In this document: one piece after another, positions 10,520 through 21,864 of the stretch
Position numbering within the stretch: the first letter of the stretch is position 1
How the letters are laid out: every line of letters starts with the position of its first letter
Assembly: GCA_036867785.1 (NCBI GenBank)
Contig: CP145413.1
Location: 558,001-622,000, forward strand
Direction of reading: 5' to 3'
Source: Plasmodiophora brassicae
Taxonomy: Eukaryota > Endomyxa: Phytomyxea > Phytomyxea > Plasmodiophorida
Length of the DNA: 64,000 bases
The notes under the pieces: model-generated
The model's database searches: none
Told to the model about the DNA's origin: nothing
Seen by the model: only the letters and a program-made list of their open reading frames with translations
Made by a program: the position numbers and the translations under genes

Positions 10520-11015
10520 TTGAGCAGATGGTTGGGACATGATCTCGTGTCCGATTGCCGCCCCCCATTCCTGCGACGTCACTCTACCTAGACAAGGACC
10601 GTGTTGCTACGCATCGCCTGCAGGATAGCCCGATGTTCCCCATCGTGCATGCTGTCCGTTGTAACGTTGCTCGGCCTAGTGCCTAGTCATCTGCCAGCGA
10701 GTCGGCGACGACGTCGTCAACGATAGCGAGGCCGCCTCAGCTGTTCCTTTTGTATGCCTTCTCTTGAGAGCAAACGCTATTCCCCTGGCGTTGGTGTCAA
10801 CCAGCTACTGACTATAAACAATGTAGGCATGTGCTACTAAAGCATGTTAAAGACCATCCGGACTCTGCGATATGCTGTATTGGCAATGAATGCAATCAGA
10901 TACACTGGCAATATGTTTGGCAGATATATCACCAATGTATCGAACCTTGGAATACAGTGGCGATACAAGGCCTCGCGGATGTATCCGCGCTGAATCCATT
11001 TTCGGCCCAGTGTTG

Positions 11016-11469
11016 GTCAGCCCGGACTTCGCCGGATTGGGGTTGTCCCTGAACTGGAGGGGCAATTTCGGGATTATGCTTGAACAGGGTGTCATCATGA
11101 ACAGCTTGCCATCCGCTGTTTCTCGAGGTACCTCATAATTCGGTGGCAAGAGTTTCGCCTGTACGACGCCTGTTTCCGCATCATCCGGGCACGTCCCCGC
11201 TTTCAAATGTGTGGGCACACCGTCCAGCTTGCCACCTGACGCAACTGTTTGGCACTTGGTTCCCCAGCAGCAGCAGCAGCAGCAGCTATGTAGGTAGCAC
11301 ACGTCCGCCCGTTGCTTGGTGCATAACGTGACGGCCGGTCGCTATTTGTAGTTGGCTGGCAGCCCATCGGGCCACGAGTTCGGATCGCGTGGCCCGGAAG
11401 ACGAACGGAACCGCGGGACGGCTCCGAACCCCGGTTGCCATACTGCAAGCTGGACCGTTGCCGACGTCA
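11016..11469. other. Intergenic, with (CAG)7 tract
   Basis: Between the mobile element and the secreted Gly-rich gene. It contains seven CAG units (11265-11285) and otherwise only short frames without recognisable features. Confidence 0.4.
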
Positions 11470-11967
11470 ATGACGCCTGAACCGATGAGCCTAGCTGGGC
11501 TGCTACTCGTCCTGGTGGTCAGCACGGCCTCCACTGGCAGCGGCCATGTCGTGCCAGGCGCCGCTGTCGGCGTCCCGCCTGGCAACTGCCCTGTCCTTCC
11601 TGACGGATCCGTCGACCCGCGATGCCATTCGGCATACGACGGGTACTATGGCGCCGCCTACCCTGGGAACTATGCCGGCGCGTACCCGTACCCGGTCAAC
11701 GTCGGCGGTGGCGCGTACCCGTACCCGGTCAACGTCGGCGGCGGCGGCGGCGCCTGGTACGGGCCCGGTCCATGGCGCGGTGGATACGGCCGGCCCTACC
11801 GTAGGTTCGCCCGCCCCTTCGGCTATGGCTTTGGCCGACCGGGTGCCTATCGGGGCCCGTACGGCGGCCCGGGCGCCTTCCGCGGTGGGCCGCGTGCCTT
11901 CCATGGTGGGCCAGGCCCTGTCGCCGGACACGCTGGCCCCGGGAAACCTGGTGGCGGGCATCGCTGA
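11470..11967 (+). CDS. Secreted Gly/Pro/Tyr-rich protein
   Basis: The ATG at 11470 (or 11485) is followed by a hydrophobic stretch, LAGLLLVLVVSTASTG, that reads as a cleavable signal peptide. The mature part has one Cys pair early (GNCPVL, DPRCHS), then is built of Gly, Tyr, Pro, Arg and Ala: an AYPYPVNVGGG unit repeated twice back to back, then GRPYRRF, GYGFGRPGAYRGPYGG and GGP repeats to a GHR end. This resembles extracellular structural or cell-wall proteins and some secreted effectors, but no family is assignable. AATAAA lies at 11988-11993, about 20 bp after the stop, a plausible polyadenylation signal. IFT122 starts 197 bp downstream on the same strand. Confidence 0.65.
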   Translation: MTPEPMSLAGLLLVLVVSTASTGSGHVVPGAAVGVPPGNCPVLPDGSVDPRCHSAYDGYYGAAYPGNYAGAYPYPVNVGGGAYPYPVNVGGGGGAWYGPGPWRGGYGRPYRRFARPFGYGFGRPGAYRGPYGGPGAFRGGPRAFHGGPGPVAGHAGPGKPGGGHR

Positions 11968-12163
11968 TCGTGTCGCTACCCTGATTGAATAAACGTTGCT
12001 GGCCAGGAGCCGCGCGCCTGCCCCTGCTTCAGTCGCCTAGTGGCATTAACGGGCTTGAGCCATTTCGTAGGTGGCCAGCAGTGGGCGCGGCACCGGCAGC
12101 GCTCTGGGCAGGCTGTGGCGTCAGAGGGCTGCGTTTGCCGTCGCCTGTGAAGTGTCTCCCCGG

Positions 12164-15100
12164 ATGCGAACGGAGCCGATCTGGGCGGAGGACATCCCGG
12201 AGCGGGACGGCTCGCCGCCTGTCATCTACTCGATCGACTTCTCGCCGAACGGGTCCCGCCTGCTCGTCGCGATCGGCGCCCGCGTCCTCGTCTACGACAG
12301 CGACAATGGCGCCCTGATCCACTCGCTCAAAGGTGACAACCGGCCCACCCGCGCCCCTCCGTGTGCGACGACGCCCACGCTGAACGATGCACGCGGGCGC
12401 GCGCAGGGCACAAGAGCACCGTCTACAGTGTGGCGTACGCGTTCGACGGGTCTCAGTTCGCGTCGGGCAGCGCCGACAACAGCGTCATCATCTGGACCGA
12501 GAAGTGCGAAGGCATCCTCAAGTACTCGCACACGGAGCCCATCCAGTGCCTGGTACGCCCGCCCGCCTGCCTGTCGCCGGACAGCCGCCGTCCCAACTGA
12601 CGGGAACGCGCCCGATCAGGCGTACAACCCCAGCAAGCACCTGCTGGCATCGTGCACGGCCACCGATTTCGGGTTGTGGACGCCCGAACAGAAAGGTGGG
12701 GATCGGGTGAGCGCGCGCCGCATCTCGCCGCCGCTGACGGGTTTGGGCAGCCGTGCATAAGTACAAGGTGTCGTCGAAGGTCGTCAGCGCCGCCTGGACC
12801 CGGGATGGTTTGCACATCGCCCTGGGGCAGTACAACGGCCACGTCTCCATTCGGGACCGGCAGGTGCGTCGCTCCTTCCCGTGCCGGCAACCGTCGCTCA
12901 GGTTCGTGTCCAGGGCAACGAGAAGGCCAGGATCGAACGCAGTCAGCCGATCTGGTGTCTACAATGGTCGCCGGTGTCCAGCGAGGGGCTATCGACGCTC
13001 GTCGTCGGATGCTGGGACCAGACGTTGTCGTTCTGGCAGGTCAACGGCCAGCAGGTCGGCAAGGACCGCACACTGGGTACGTTTGTACGCCTCCATGTCG
13101 GCCTCTACAGGCGCGCACGTCGTTACCATTGATACGACCGGCGAACAGGGTTCGACCCGTGTTGTATCGACTACTTCTGCGATGGGGAATTCCTGCTGGT
13201 CGCCGGATCCAACCACGAGGTGTCGTTGCTGAACCGCGAAGGAGTCTACCTTGCTCCTGTCGCCACCGCCGCCAACTGGATCTGGACCTGCAGGCAACGC
13301 CCCACGACGAAACAGGTCGCGTTCGCGTCCAACGGAGGTGTGTGTGACACACGCAATGACCCGAGCGTGTCGCCCACGTCTGACCGGGGACCCTGTCAGG
13401 CGAGCTGGAACTCCACAAGGTCGTGTTCAACACGGTGCACGGCCTGTACCAGGACCGGTACGCGTACCGCGACGCGATGAGCGACGTCATCATCCAGCAC
13501 ATGATCACGGAGCAGAAGGTTCGCATACGGACGCGCGACTACGTCAGGAAGATCGCCATCTTCCGCGACCGGCTCGCCATCCAGCTCGCCGACCGCATCC
13601 TCATCTACGAGGCGTCCCTCACGGACGAGTTCGACATGCACTACAAGTCGGTGGTGGGCCTCCACGACGACGCCAGGTCCAAACGTACTAACACGTACGG
13701 CGCGCGCTCCACAGGCTACGCGACAAGATCATGAAGGAGCTTCGATGCAACCTGCTGGTCGTCACGACCTGCAACATTGTCCTCTGCCAGGAGCGCAAGC
13801 TCCAGCTCTACTCGTTCTCGGGAGATAAGATTCGCGAATGGGTCTTCGAATCCGTTATCCGGTACATCAAGGTCGGGATGGCGTCTGGCCGTCCGTCGGC
13901 TCCCCAGTTAGCGCCCTGAACGTCGTCGTCCGCAGATCGTGGGTGGCCCACCGGGCCGCGAGGGGCTCCTGATCGGGTTGAAGGACGGCAGCGTCGTGCA
14001 GATCTTCGTGGACAACAAGTTCCCGATTCAGCTCCTGCAGCATTCGGCCGCGATCCGCTGCCTGGACCTGTCGCCGTCCCGCAAGAAGATCGCCATCGTC
14101 GACGAGAACAGCACGGTACCCGTTCATCCTGCAACGCCGGGCATCGCTGCTGACAGACGCCGGTAGGTCCTGATCTACAATCTGGAGACGAAACGCGTCG
14201 TGTTCGACGACCAGAACGCGAACAGCGTCGCCTGGAACACGCAGATGGACGACATGTTCTGCTTCTCGGGGAACTCGCAGCTGAGCATCAAGACGGCGAA
14301 TTTCCCCGTCCACCGCCAGCGCCTGCAGGGGTTCGTCGTCGGCTTCAAAGGGTCGAAGGTCTTCTGCCTGCAGTACTCGGCAATGGTCACCATCGACGTG
14401 TTCCAGTCGGCGAGCATGTACTCGTACCTGTCGACGAACGACTGCAGGAACGCGTTCAAGGTCGCCTGCCTCGGCGTGACGGAGGAGGACTGGCGCGCCC
14501 TGGCCCTGCACTCGTTGTCGTCGCTCGAGCTGGACATTGCCCGGAAATCGTTCATTCGCCTGCGGGACATCGCGTACACGCAGCTGATCAACCAGATCGC
14601 CATCGCGTCCCGGGCGCCCAACTACGATCGGAGCGCGTTCGTCGGCGAGATCCTCGCCTACCAGGGCAGGTTCGCCGAAGCCGGCGACCTGTTCTGCAAG
14701 AACGGCCACTACCGGCGCGCCATGGAGATGTACCTCGACCTGCGGGACTGGGCCCGCGCCAAGGACATCATGGAACGCTATGGGCAGCAGGACGGCGGCG
14801 GCATGGACATGGCACAGCTGCTCAAACGGGAAGCCAGCTGGCTGCTCGAAGGTACACGCACGGGCCGGGGGCGTTGGAGATGCCGACAATCACACACCAA
14901 ACGGCGTTGCTCTCTGTTCAGGGAACGACGAGAAGGTGGCCGCCGATGTGTACTGGGCCGCCAAGGAGTACGACACGTCGATGGACATCCTGGCACGACG
15001 GGGATGGCTGGACGACCTGGTCGACAAAGTGCGCCGCCTGAGCAGCCTGGAGCGCGACGCGCTGCAGAAGGTGCGGCGTCGTTGCGCATGCGTAACCGCG

Positions 15101-16862
15101 CGGCGGTCTCTGAGTCACAAACACATTGTCAGGCGGCGAACCTGTTCCGGGAGAAGGGCCAGTACGACTATGCGCGGGAGACGTACCTGCGCCTGGACGA
15201 TATCAAGTCGCTCATGGCGCTGTGCGTCCAGTCGCAGAACTGGGACATGGCGATGGGTAACGCGTCGCGTGTGCGCCGCCCGACCGCTCGGCTGACCGTC
15301 GCGACCCTAGACATGGTGAAGCAGTACCCGGAGCACGCCATCGAGATCTACCTGCCGTACGCGCAGTGGCTGGCCATCAACGACCGGTTCGACGAGGCGC
15401 AGGAGGCGTTCGCGTTGGCGGGTCGCCCGGACGAGGCCGCCCGCATGCTGACGCAGCTGACGTCGAACGCGCTGAACGAGAAGCGGTTCACGGACGCGGC
15501 GTACTACTTCCGGCAGACGGCCATCGAGAACCTGCTGAACCATCCGCCGCAGATGGCCGACTTCGAGGCCAACCACAACAGCTCGGTCATCTACTACGCG
15601 TACGACAACGTGCACCGGTTCGCGTCGGAACCCTTCACAACGCTGTCACCCGAGACCATCTTCTTCAGCGCCGTTTTCGTCCTCAATATGCAGGGCCTCC
15701 ACGCCGATGCTGAAGGTCTGGAACAACAGGGTCGCTGACGTCGGCACCGCATCCTGAGTCGACGGTGCCCAGGAACACGGCCGTTCATCTCGCATTACGT
15801 CCTGCTGTCAACGGTTGCAAAGATGGCCGTGCGACTCGAGGTCCGCGTGGCCCTCCCTGCCCTGCATCGGAATATCGTCGTCCTAACGTCGCCACAGGCG
15901 TACAAGCTGGCGCGGCAGTGCTACGACCTGTTGCAGACGCTGAAGGTACCGGACGCGCAACGGGAGGCCATCGACCTGGCCACGTTGCTGGTCCGCGCGA
16001 AACCCTTCACCGACCGGGCCGACCTGCTGCCCGTCTGCTACCGGTGCTCGACGAAGAACAACCTGCTGTCCCCGGGCGACCGGTGCTCGAACTGCCAGCA
16101 CGAGTTCGTGCGGGCAGCGTGCTCCTTCGAGGTGTTGCCCCTCGTTGAGTTCAAGGTACGGTGCTGTGCCGCCTGCTGGGCGAAGCGTGCGTCGCTGAAC
16201 GTGTGGCAGCTGGCCGATGGCATCTCCCATAAGGAGGCCATGGCGATGTTGGACACGTCGGATGTCAGGTCGGCCGTGTAACCATACCCTGTGAGCGCGC
16301 CCGCAGGGTCTAATACGACGCGCGCAGGGCGGAGGAACGACCCGACGACGCGGATGCGTCCGGGGTCACCGACGGCGACGCCAACGTGCTGAGCCTGGAT
16401 TCGATGGCGGGCGGCGACCGCAACGATGGCGATGACGACGCAGGGGACGACCCGTTCATTCAGCAGCTGATCAGTATCCAGCAGCGGATCGACGGGAAGT
16501 ACCCGGTGCGTGCCGCGCGCGTCAACGCACCGGGGCGCGCCCTAACCCGGTGTGCTCCCGCGCAGGACCTGGTCGTGTCGCGGCAGACGCTGCAGGCGAT
16601 GCGACGATCGCAGGTCTGGGTTGCCGGGGTCGACGCCGACCTCGGCCCGCTGCGGTACTACCGGTGCGTGATCCCGGGCGTCGCCCTGATGCAGTGCCAG
16701 GCCTGCCGTCGCATCTTCAACGAGGACGCCTTCGAGTTCGCCGTCCTGCGGTCCGGCTCCTGCCCGTTCTGCCGCGTCGCCATTGACCCGCGAACCGGAC
16801 GCCCGATCCGGAAACAGATCGCCGCGCCAGGGTCGTCGTCGTCGTCGCCCGGCCGCTCATAA
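12164..16862 (+). CDS. IFT122: Intraflagellar transport protein 122 (IFT-A core subunit)
   Basis: IFT122 is a core subunit of the IFT-A retrograde train that carries cargo and membrane receptors in cilia. About 15 short introns separate exons that follow the family from end to end: [18 protein letters not shown] blades ([58 protein letters not shown]), [53 protein letters not shown], then the TPR-like half ([20 protein letters not shown]). At the C-terminus are the zinc-binding [20 protein letters not shown] and a final cysteine cluster ([15 protein letters not shown]). An example intron is 12333-12406. Length of about 1,200 residues suits the family. The gene looks complete and is convergent with PSMG2, 38 bp away. 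Essentially certain. Confidence 0.97.
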
Positions 16863-16900
16863 ACGCCTTCACGTCCATGTTTATGGCAAGGGGATGCCCG

Positions 16901-17853
16901 CTACAGGTACAGGTCGGGGTTGTGCGGGCCGCCGAACACCAGCGCCCATTCCGCAGGCGTCTGCCAGTCGATTCGCCTGCGTTCCTCGTCGTCGTCGTCG
17001 CCCTGCAGCCGACCGACGAGTCGCATGACGCGCCCGGCGTGCTGCAGGCCGTCGATCGCATTGTCGCCCTCGTCGACAACGGCGAGCAGCGCGGCGACTT
17101 CCAGGTCCCTGGCCTGGCAGGCGGCGAACAGCTGCCGAGCGCAGCCAGTCCCGACCGCCGGCAGCGCCCAGGCGTCCATGTCCCCGTCGTCCGGCTGCAG
17201 GTGCTCGAACAGGTCGGGCGAGACGCGCGCCCACTGCAACTTGGAGATCGCCAGGTCCGACGAGCTCGCGGGCGGCGACGCGGCGCAGACGACCTGACCG
17301 CCGCCGGACTGGAGATCCCGGTCGGCGCGACGGTACGCCGGCGTGCTCCCGACCAGGATCACACGTCGGGCGCCGGCGCACGCCAGCCACTCAGCAACGC
17401 GCTGGCCGAACTCGTCGTGCAGGTCCTGTGGGCCAACGCGCGGGTTAGGCATGCGACGACACCGACTACTACGCGGGGCGGACCTCGATCACGGGCGAAC
17501 GCTGCTGGACGACCGCGACGCGTTCCCCATGGGACACGAACAGCTCCAGGGCGAACGTCAGGTCGACGGAGCGCTCGCGCGTCTGCCGGTACCCGACCAG
17601 CGGGACGACGGCCGGGTCGGACAGGACGCCGACCTTCTCGAACCCGAGCGCCTCCGTCGCGATCAGCACGTCGACGCACAGCTGCCCGACGTTGCCGACG
17701 CTGACCACGGGCTGGCGAACGCACACACACAGAGGTCAGCAAACCAAGAACACGAGAGCGGGGAGGGGGCGCGCGGGCCCATACCCAGACGAAGGTGTAC
17801 CCGCGCAGGCCGCCCAGGGCGTTGACGACGCCCCCGTCGCCGACGAGTGCCAT
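16901..17853 (-). CDS. PSMG2: Proteasome assembly chaperone 2 (PSMG2/PAC2)
   Basis: PAC2 pairs with PAC1 to scaffold the alpha ring of the 20S proteasome. There are three exons: 17785-17853, 17484-17711 and 16901-17425, with introns of 73 and 58 nt, giving 273 residues (human about 264). Exon 1 ends GGLRGYTFVW and exon 2 opens PVVSVGNVGQLCVDVLI, the family's best-conserved segment, followed by VPLVGYRQ. Exon 3 holds CAGARRVILVGSTPAYRRAD, ALPAVGTGCARQLF, AALLAVVDEGDNAIDGL and the ending W..P..W..VFGG seen in the family. Its start is 41-87 bp from the divergent Nup107 start, so both probably share one promoter. Confidence 0.9.
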
Positions 17854-17894
17854 GGACTGCGCGACTGCAACGCGCAGTGTCGCCGTCGTCGTCG

Positions 17895-20117
17895 ATGCCG
17901 CGCGGACTTGCGACCTGCGGAGCGACGACGGGGCGGCGCATGGAGATCGATGCCGGCGGCGACGCCGTCGACGTCGTCACGCTCGTGCAGGACGAGATCG
18001 AGGCGGTGGACGCGCGCATCGCCGAGCTGGCCAATGCGCCCGAGGTGCGCCTGCCGCGCGGCGCGATGTCGGCGCTGACGCCGCTGTCGCTGCCGCCGGA
18101 CGAGGCCGTCGCCGAGCTCGGCGACCTGCGCGCCCAGCGCACCGTCTGGGCGCTCCTGTCGATCATCGCCGGCGAGATCGGCCCGCCCGACGACGCCGCC
18201 GCCGCGGCTGGGGAGGCGCGCGTGTCGCACCGCGCCCTGCTCGAGCGCGTCATCGGCGCGTCGCACGACCTGCGCCGGTGCCGGTCGATCAGCGCCTGGT
18301 CGGAGCTGTGCCACCGGCACGCCGACCCGGACGCCGTCCCGCTCGACTGGCCGAACCCGTTCCAGCACACGTTGGCGTCGTCGTCGTCGTCGGCCCCGGT
18401 CGACCCCGAGCGCGAGCGCGACGCGCACGCCGACGACGCGGCGACGGCGACCCGGTTCTGGCGCGCCGTCTGGCGCCTGGTCGTCGCCGGGCGCCTGTAC
18501 GAGGGCGACGAGGCGAACGGCGTCCCGTCCGTCATGCAGGTGTGCCAGGCGAGCGGGCGGGACCACCTGGCGTGCAGCCTGGCGGGCGGGCTCCCCTACC
18601 ACAGCACGGGCGACGACGCCGAGGGCAACCCGCACCGCTGGCTGTGGCGGTCGGCGTGTCGTGCGGCCGCCGACGCCGACGGCGCGTCCGTCTGGGAGCG
18701 CGCCGTCTATGGCGTGCTGGGCGGGCAGGCGCGCGCCGCCCTGCCCGCCTGCTCGACGTGGATGGAGTGCCTGTGGGCCACGTCGACCTGCGCCCTGATC
18801 CTGGCGTCCGACGCCGCTCTGCACGACGCGCTGGCGAGGACGATGGACGGGCGCGTCAGCGAGCCGCTGGACGACGAGCGGTGGGTGATGCGCCCGCGCC
18901 CCTTCACGATGCGCGCCCTGGTCGACGACAGCAACGCGGCGTACGCCCAGGGGCACCCGGGCGCCAAACCGGACGCCTACCGTCGCATCGTCTGCCACAT
19001 CGTGCTGGACGACCGGCAGGCGCTGTTCGACGACCTGTACGAGACGATGACGGGCCAGGGCGGCGACGGCGACGTGCACGCGCCGTCCTACATTGAGTTC
19101 GCCGCGCGCCTCTACCAGATCCTGTCGGACGAGCCCGAGGCGGACGCGCACAACGCCCGCATCCTGGTCGAGTTCATCCGGTACCTGAGCCGGACGCGCG
19201 ACCTGCACCACCGGATCCCGGCCGTGATGCTGTCGCTGCCCGACGACGTCCGCGTCCGCGAGTACGCCGCCGTCCTGCGGGCCTGCGTCGACGAGGCGAC
19301 GCGGCGCTGGTTCCTGGAGCAGGCGCAGCGCCTGTTCCCGAGGGAGACCGTCGCCCGCATCCGGACGGCGCTGCTCGACCTGGTCGTGCCCGGCGACGAC
19401 GCCAGGAGCGTCGACGACCTGATCGCGTGCCAGGCCCTGGACCCGCTGGCCGCCGTCCGCCAGGCGAACGTGTTCTTCAGGGACCTGCTCGCGCGCGACC
19501 TGCTCGACGACGCCGTTCGCCTGAACGCCGCCCTGGTTCGCGACGCGTCCGTCGACGCCGGCGACGACGACCGCGAGCTGATGGCGTGGTCGGCCCTGGT
19601 CAAGGCGCGGTCCAAGATCGTCGACCTGCAGAGGTACGTCGTGCTGTGTGTTCGTGTGTGTGTGTGGTCGGCCCAGACGTGCTGAACGGCGCGCGTTTAA
19701 CGGTGCAGGTTCCTGTCGAAACGGTACGACGTCGGCGATGCCCTGGATCGCCTACAGTTTGGCGACACGGGCGCGAACTGGGAGCAGATGCGCGCGTCGT
19801 TCTTCGACATTGCGCGTCGGTCGACGCTGGCCGTCGTCCGGTTCGAGGGCGGCTGGATGCGGTTCGCGGACGCCGACCGGGACGCGCGCCTGGCGCCGCT
19901 CCGGCGCAAGTGCCTGCCCGACCTGGTCGCGCGCCTGTTCGCGGCCTGCGAGCTCATGGGCACGGCCGACAGCAACGGCGCCTGCCTGGACGTTTGCGCA
20001 GCCGTCTCCGAAGATGAGACGCGCGCGTACCAGGCATTCGACCGCGACAGCCTGTGCAACCTGCTGCACTCGACTCGCAACGCCTTCCTCAGGTACGCAG
20101 CGACCATCGCCTGCTAA
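17895..20117 (+). CDS. NUP107: Nucleoporin Nup107/Nup84
   Basis: Member of the Y-shaped outer-ring scaffold of the nuclear pore. The reading frame is almost wholly alpha-helical, with family features such as RAVWRLVVAGRLYEGDEA and VCQASGRDHLACSLAGGLPY (the Nup107 pattern of Arg-Leu, Ala and Trp/Leu positions around the helical repeat), then WRSACRAAAD and CSTWMECLWA. One intron at about 19634-19709 joins VDLQR to FLSKRYDVGDALDRL. Two ATGs are possible (17895 and 17940); a longer frame to 17847 begins with GTG. The 3' end is either FLRYAATIAC with a stop at 20117, or a further intron ending near 20190. The gene is strongly GC-biased at third positions, which leaves very long antisense frames open. 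Confidence 0.85.
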
Positions 20118-20483
20118 ATCCACATAGAACACTGCCTCTCTGCAACGCATCGTCGTGTCGTTCTTTGCTCCGGTGAATCGCAGAAGGTGACGGGCGCTAC
20201 GTCGTCGTCTGCGGTGGATGCCCCCTCGCACTCCTGCGCCGATTAGTCGTTGGTGGTAGGCGGCGTTGAACCGGTACCAGCGTGCCGCTGCACGTGGCCG
20301 GCACCGCGAGACGCGGTTAGAGCGTCATGGCACCCCGATGCGCGTATGCGAACCATTTGGATCGTTCGCGGGTCGGCCGCTGGTTCGTGCATGAGTCCGG
20401 CCATACCCGAAACTGAACGGAGCGGGCCGTGGCACACATTGATGCATCCATTGATATTGTATAGGGTTCGGTCCTCCCGCGCG
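20118..20483. other. Intergenic, Nup107 to aspartic protease
   Basis: The 3' flanks of two convergent genes. A possible last Nup107 exon lies near 20184-20190. No other gene is visible. Confidence 0.4.
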
Positions 20484-21741
20484 TCATGAGGTGTCGGCCG
20501 CCGCGTGCAACGACGCGACTGGTGCAATGCCGACCTGGTGCTTCGCTGGGTAAAACACCGTGTAGTACTTGGCCAGGAACAGGTCGCCGAGGATGAACGC
20601 CGGCGCGTCGATCCTGGTGAGGTCTATGGCCGCCCATCCGATCCCGCAGAGCAGGTCTAGACTCGCGTAACGTCAGCGTGCGCATCTGCGCCATCGGACG
20701 CGCCGTGCCCCGTTTCCGACCTTCACAGAGCACGTAGTGTTCGCCGCCGAACGCGTACTCCTTGCCGCCAATCGTGAACACCAGCTGGGGCAGGCGGCTG
20801 ACGATGGCGGCGTTGTCGTGCGGCAATGCCTCGACGATGGCCATGACGACATCGTCAGGCGCCGCGAACGCAGTACTGCCTGAGTCCAGGACGCCAGCGC
20901 ACGGCGCCTCGTCGCTACAGGCGCCCGTGTCGACGCCATCGACCGTGAACCGGGTAATCTCCACGATCCAGTACCCGGGATCGGTGGCCACCGGCACCAT
21001 GTGCAGGTCGCCCGTGTACAAGCGGTCGTCGGCCTGCCCGAATATGATCTCGCTCCTGCGGACGCCTTCGTCGGCCGAGAAGTAGAAGGAGAATTGCAGG
21101 TCAGGCAGCAGGCCTTGGTCGATCATCGAGTAGACCAGCGGCTTGTTCCGGTCGTACGACTTCTTGCCGGCGAACGCCGACAGCTGCCTCAGGGACATGC
21201 CGACGATGCCGTCCAGGACGCCGTTCCTGAACGCGCTGCCCTGCTCGTCCTCGATCAGGCCGCACAGCTGGTGCTTGACGACCAGGCCGGGCGCCAACGT
21301 GATCGACTCGTACGCGAGCGGGCCGTGCACGGACCCGGATCCGTACCGGACCGACATCTTCATGCCAGCCTGGACGAACGTCGACGACCGCTCGGGGGTG
21401 AACCATTGACGCTCCTGCATGCAGGTCAACGCCTGGCAGTGCGACGACGAGACCCACAGCTCGGAGGACCCGGTGTCGAACACGACGTTCACCGGTTGCG
21501 GCGGCGTCCCGACCTGGATCTCGGCCAGGAACTCGTTGATCGATGAGGCCGACAGCTCGATGTCGAACGCAGGCGCGCGACTCTTGCGCTTCAGCCCGTC
21601 GTGATGGTCGCGCAGGTTGCGAATGTACTGCAGGCGTCGCTCGGTCGAATGCGACCGCTGCAAACCGACCCGCTGGCGAACGCCATCGGATCCTACGCAC
21701 AGCAGTGCGGCAACGATGAAGAGCTTCGCGAAGGCCGTCAT
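20484..21741 (-). CDS. Cathepsin D/pepsin-like aspartic protease (A1 family)
   Basis: Secretory or lysosomal endopeptidase. The ATG at 21741 (MTAFAKLFIVAALLCVGSDG) gives a clean signal peptide; the frame remains open upstream but has none. A short propeptide precedes the mature core. The first catalytic Asp is D89 in VVFDTGSSELWV; the flap region includes VRYGSGSVHG; the second Asp is D286 in GVLDSGSTAF (DSG rather than DTG, common in the family). One 64-nt intron (20657-20720) joins HYVLCE to DLLCGIGWAAIDL. Then come FILGDLFLAKYYTVFY and GIAPVAS, the canonical A1 C-terminus. Total 397 residues with three likely disulfides. Downstream neighbours are unrelated. Substrate unknown. Confidence 0.95.
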
Positions 21742-21864
21742 CGGCGACGAACCGTGCCGACACCGGCACCACTCTCTGTACGGTACTCGATCGAAACGGC
21801 CAAGGATGCCTGTCGCCGCCACTGACGTGCAGCACGTTGAACCGTCCAGGTGGAGTTCATTTGC

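Larger units (their letters stand above)
7388..11012. mobile_element. Candidate DNA transposon with CACTG termini and TTG target-site duplication
   Basis: The left end reads CACTGGACCGAAAAT and the right end, on the other strand, CACTGGGCCGAAAAT. The inverted repeats agree at 19 of the first 22 positions. Both are flanked by TTG (7385-7387 and 11013-11015), a 3-bp duplication. CACTA/EnSpm-like elements are known for CACT(A/G) ends and short, usually 3-bp, target duplications. Inside both ends are clusters of short GATACA/TGTATC motifs, several as CAATGTATCG, resembling subterminal transposase-binding repeats. The interior carries a minus-strand spliced gene (7743-8532) and plus-strand exons (9081-10519), pointing outward from a shared centre. 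I do not recognise a catalytic domain in either, so superfamily assignment rests on termini alone. Confidence 0.7.

Noticed and set aside
12387-12710. Alternative overlapping plus frames around the first IFT122 exons
   Set aside because: Introns at 12333-12406 and 12552-12619 restore the WD blades in one frame, so these are read-through shadows.
13867-14889. 340-residue minus-strand frame
   Set aside because: Antisense to IFT122 exons, which match the family throughout.
17736-19211. 491-residue minus-strand frame, and 17795-19096 plus alternative frame
   Set aside because: Shadows of Nup107 with Arg/Ala-rich composition; Nup107 explains the region with helical repeats.
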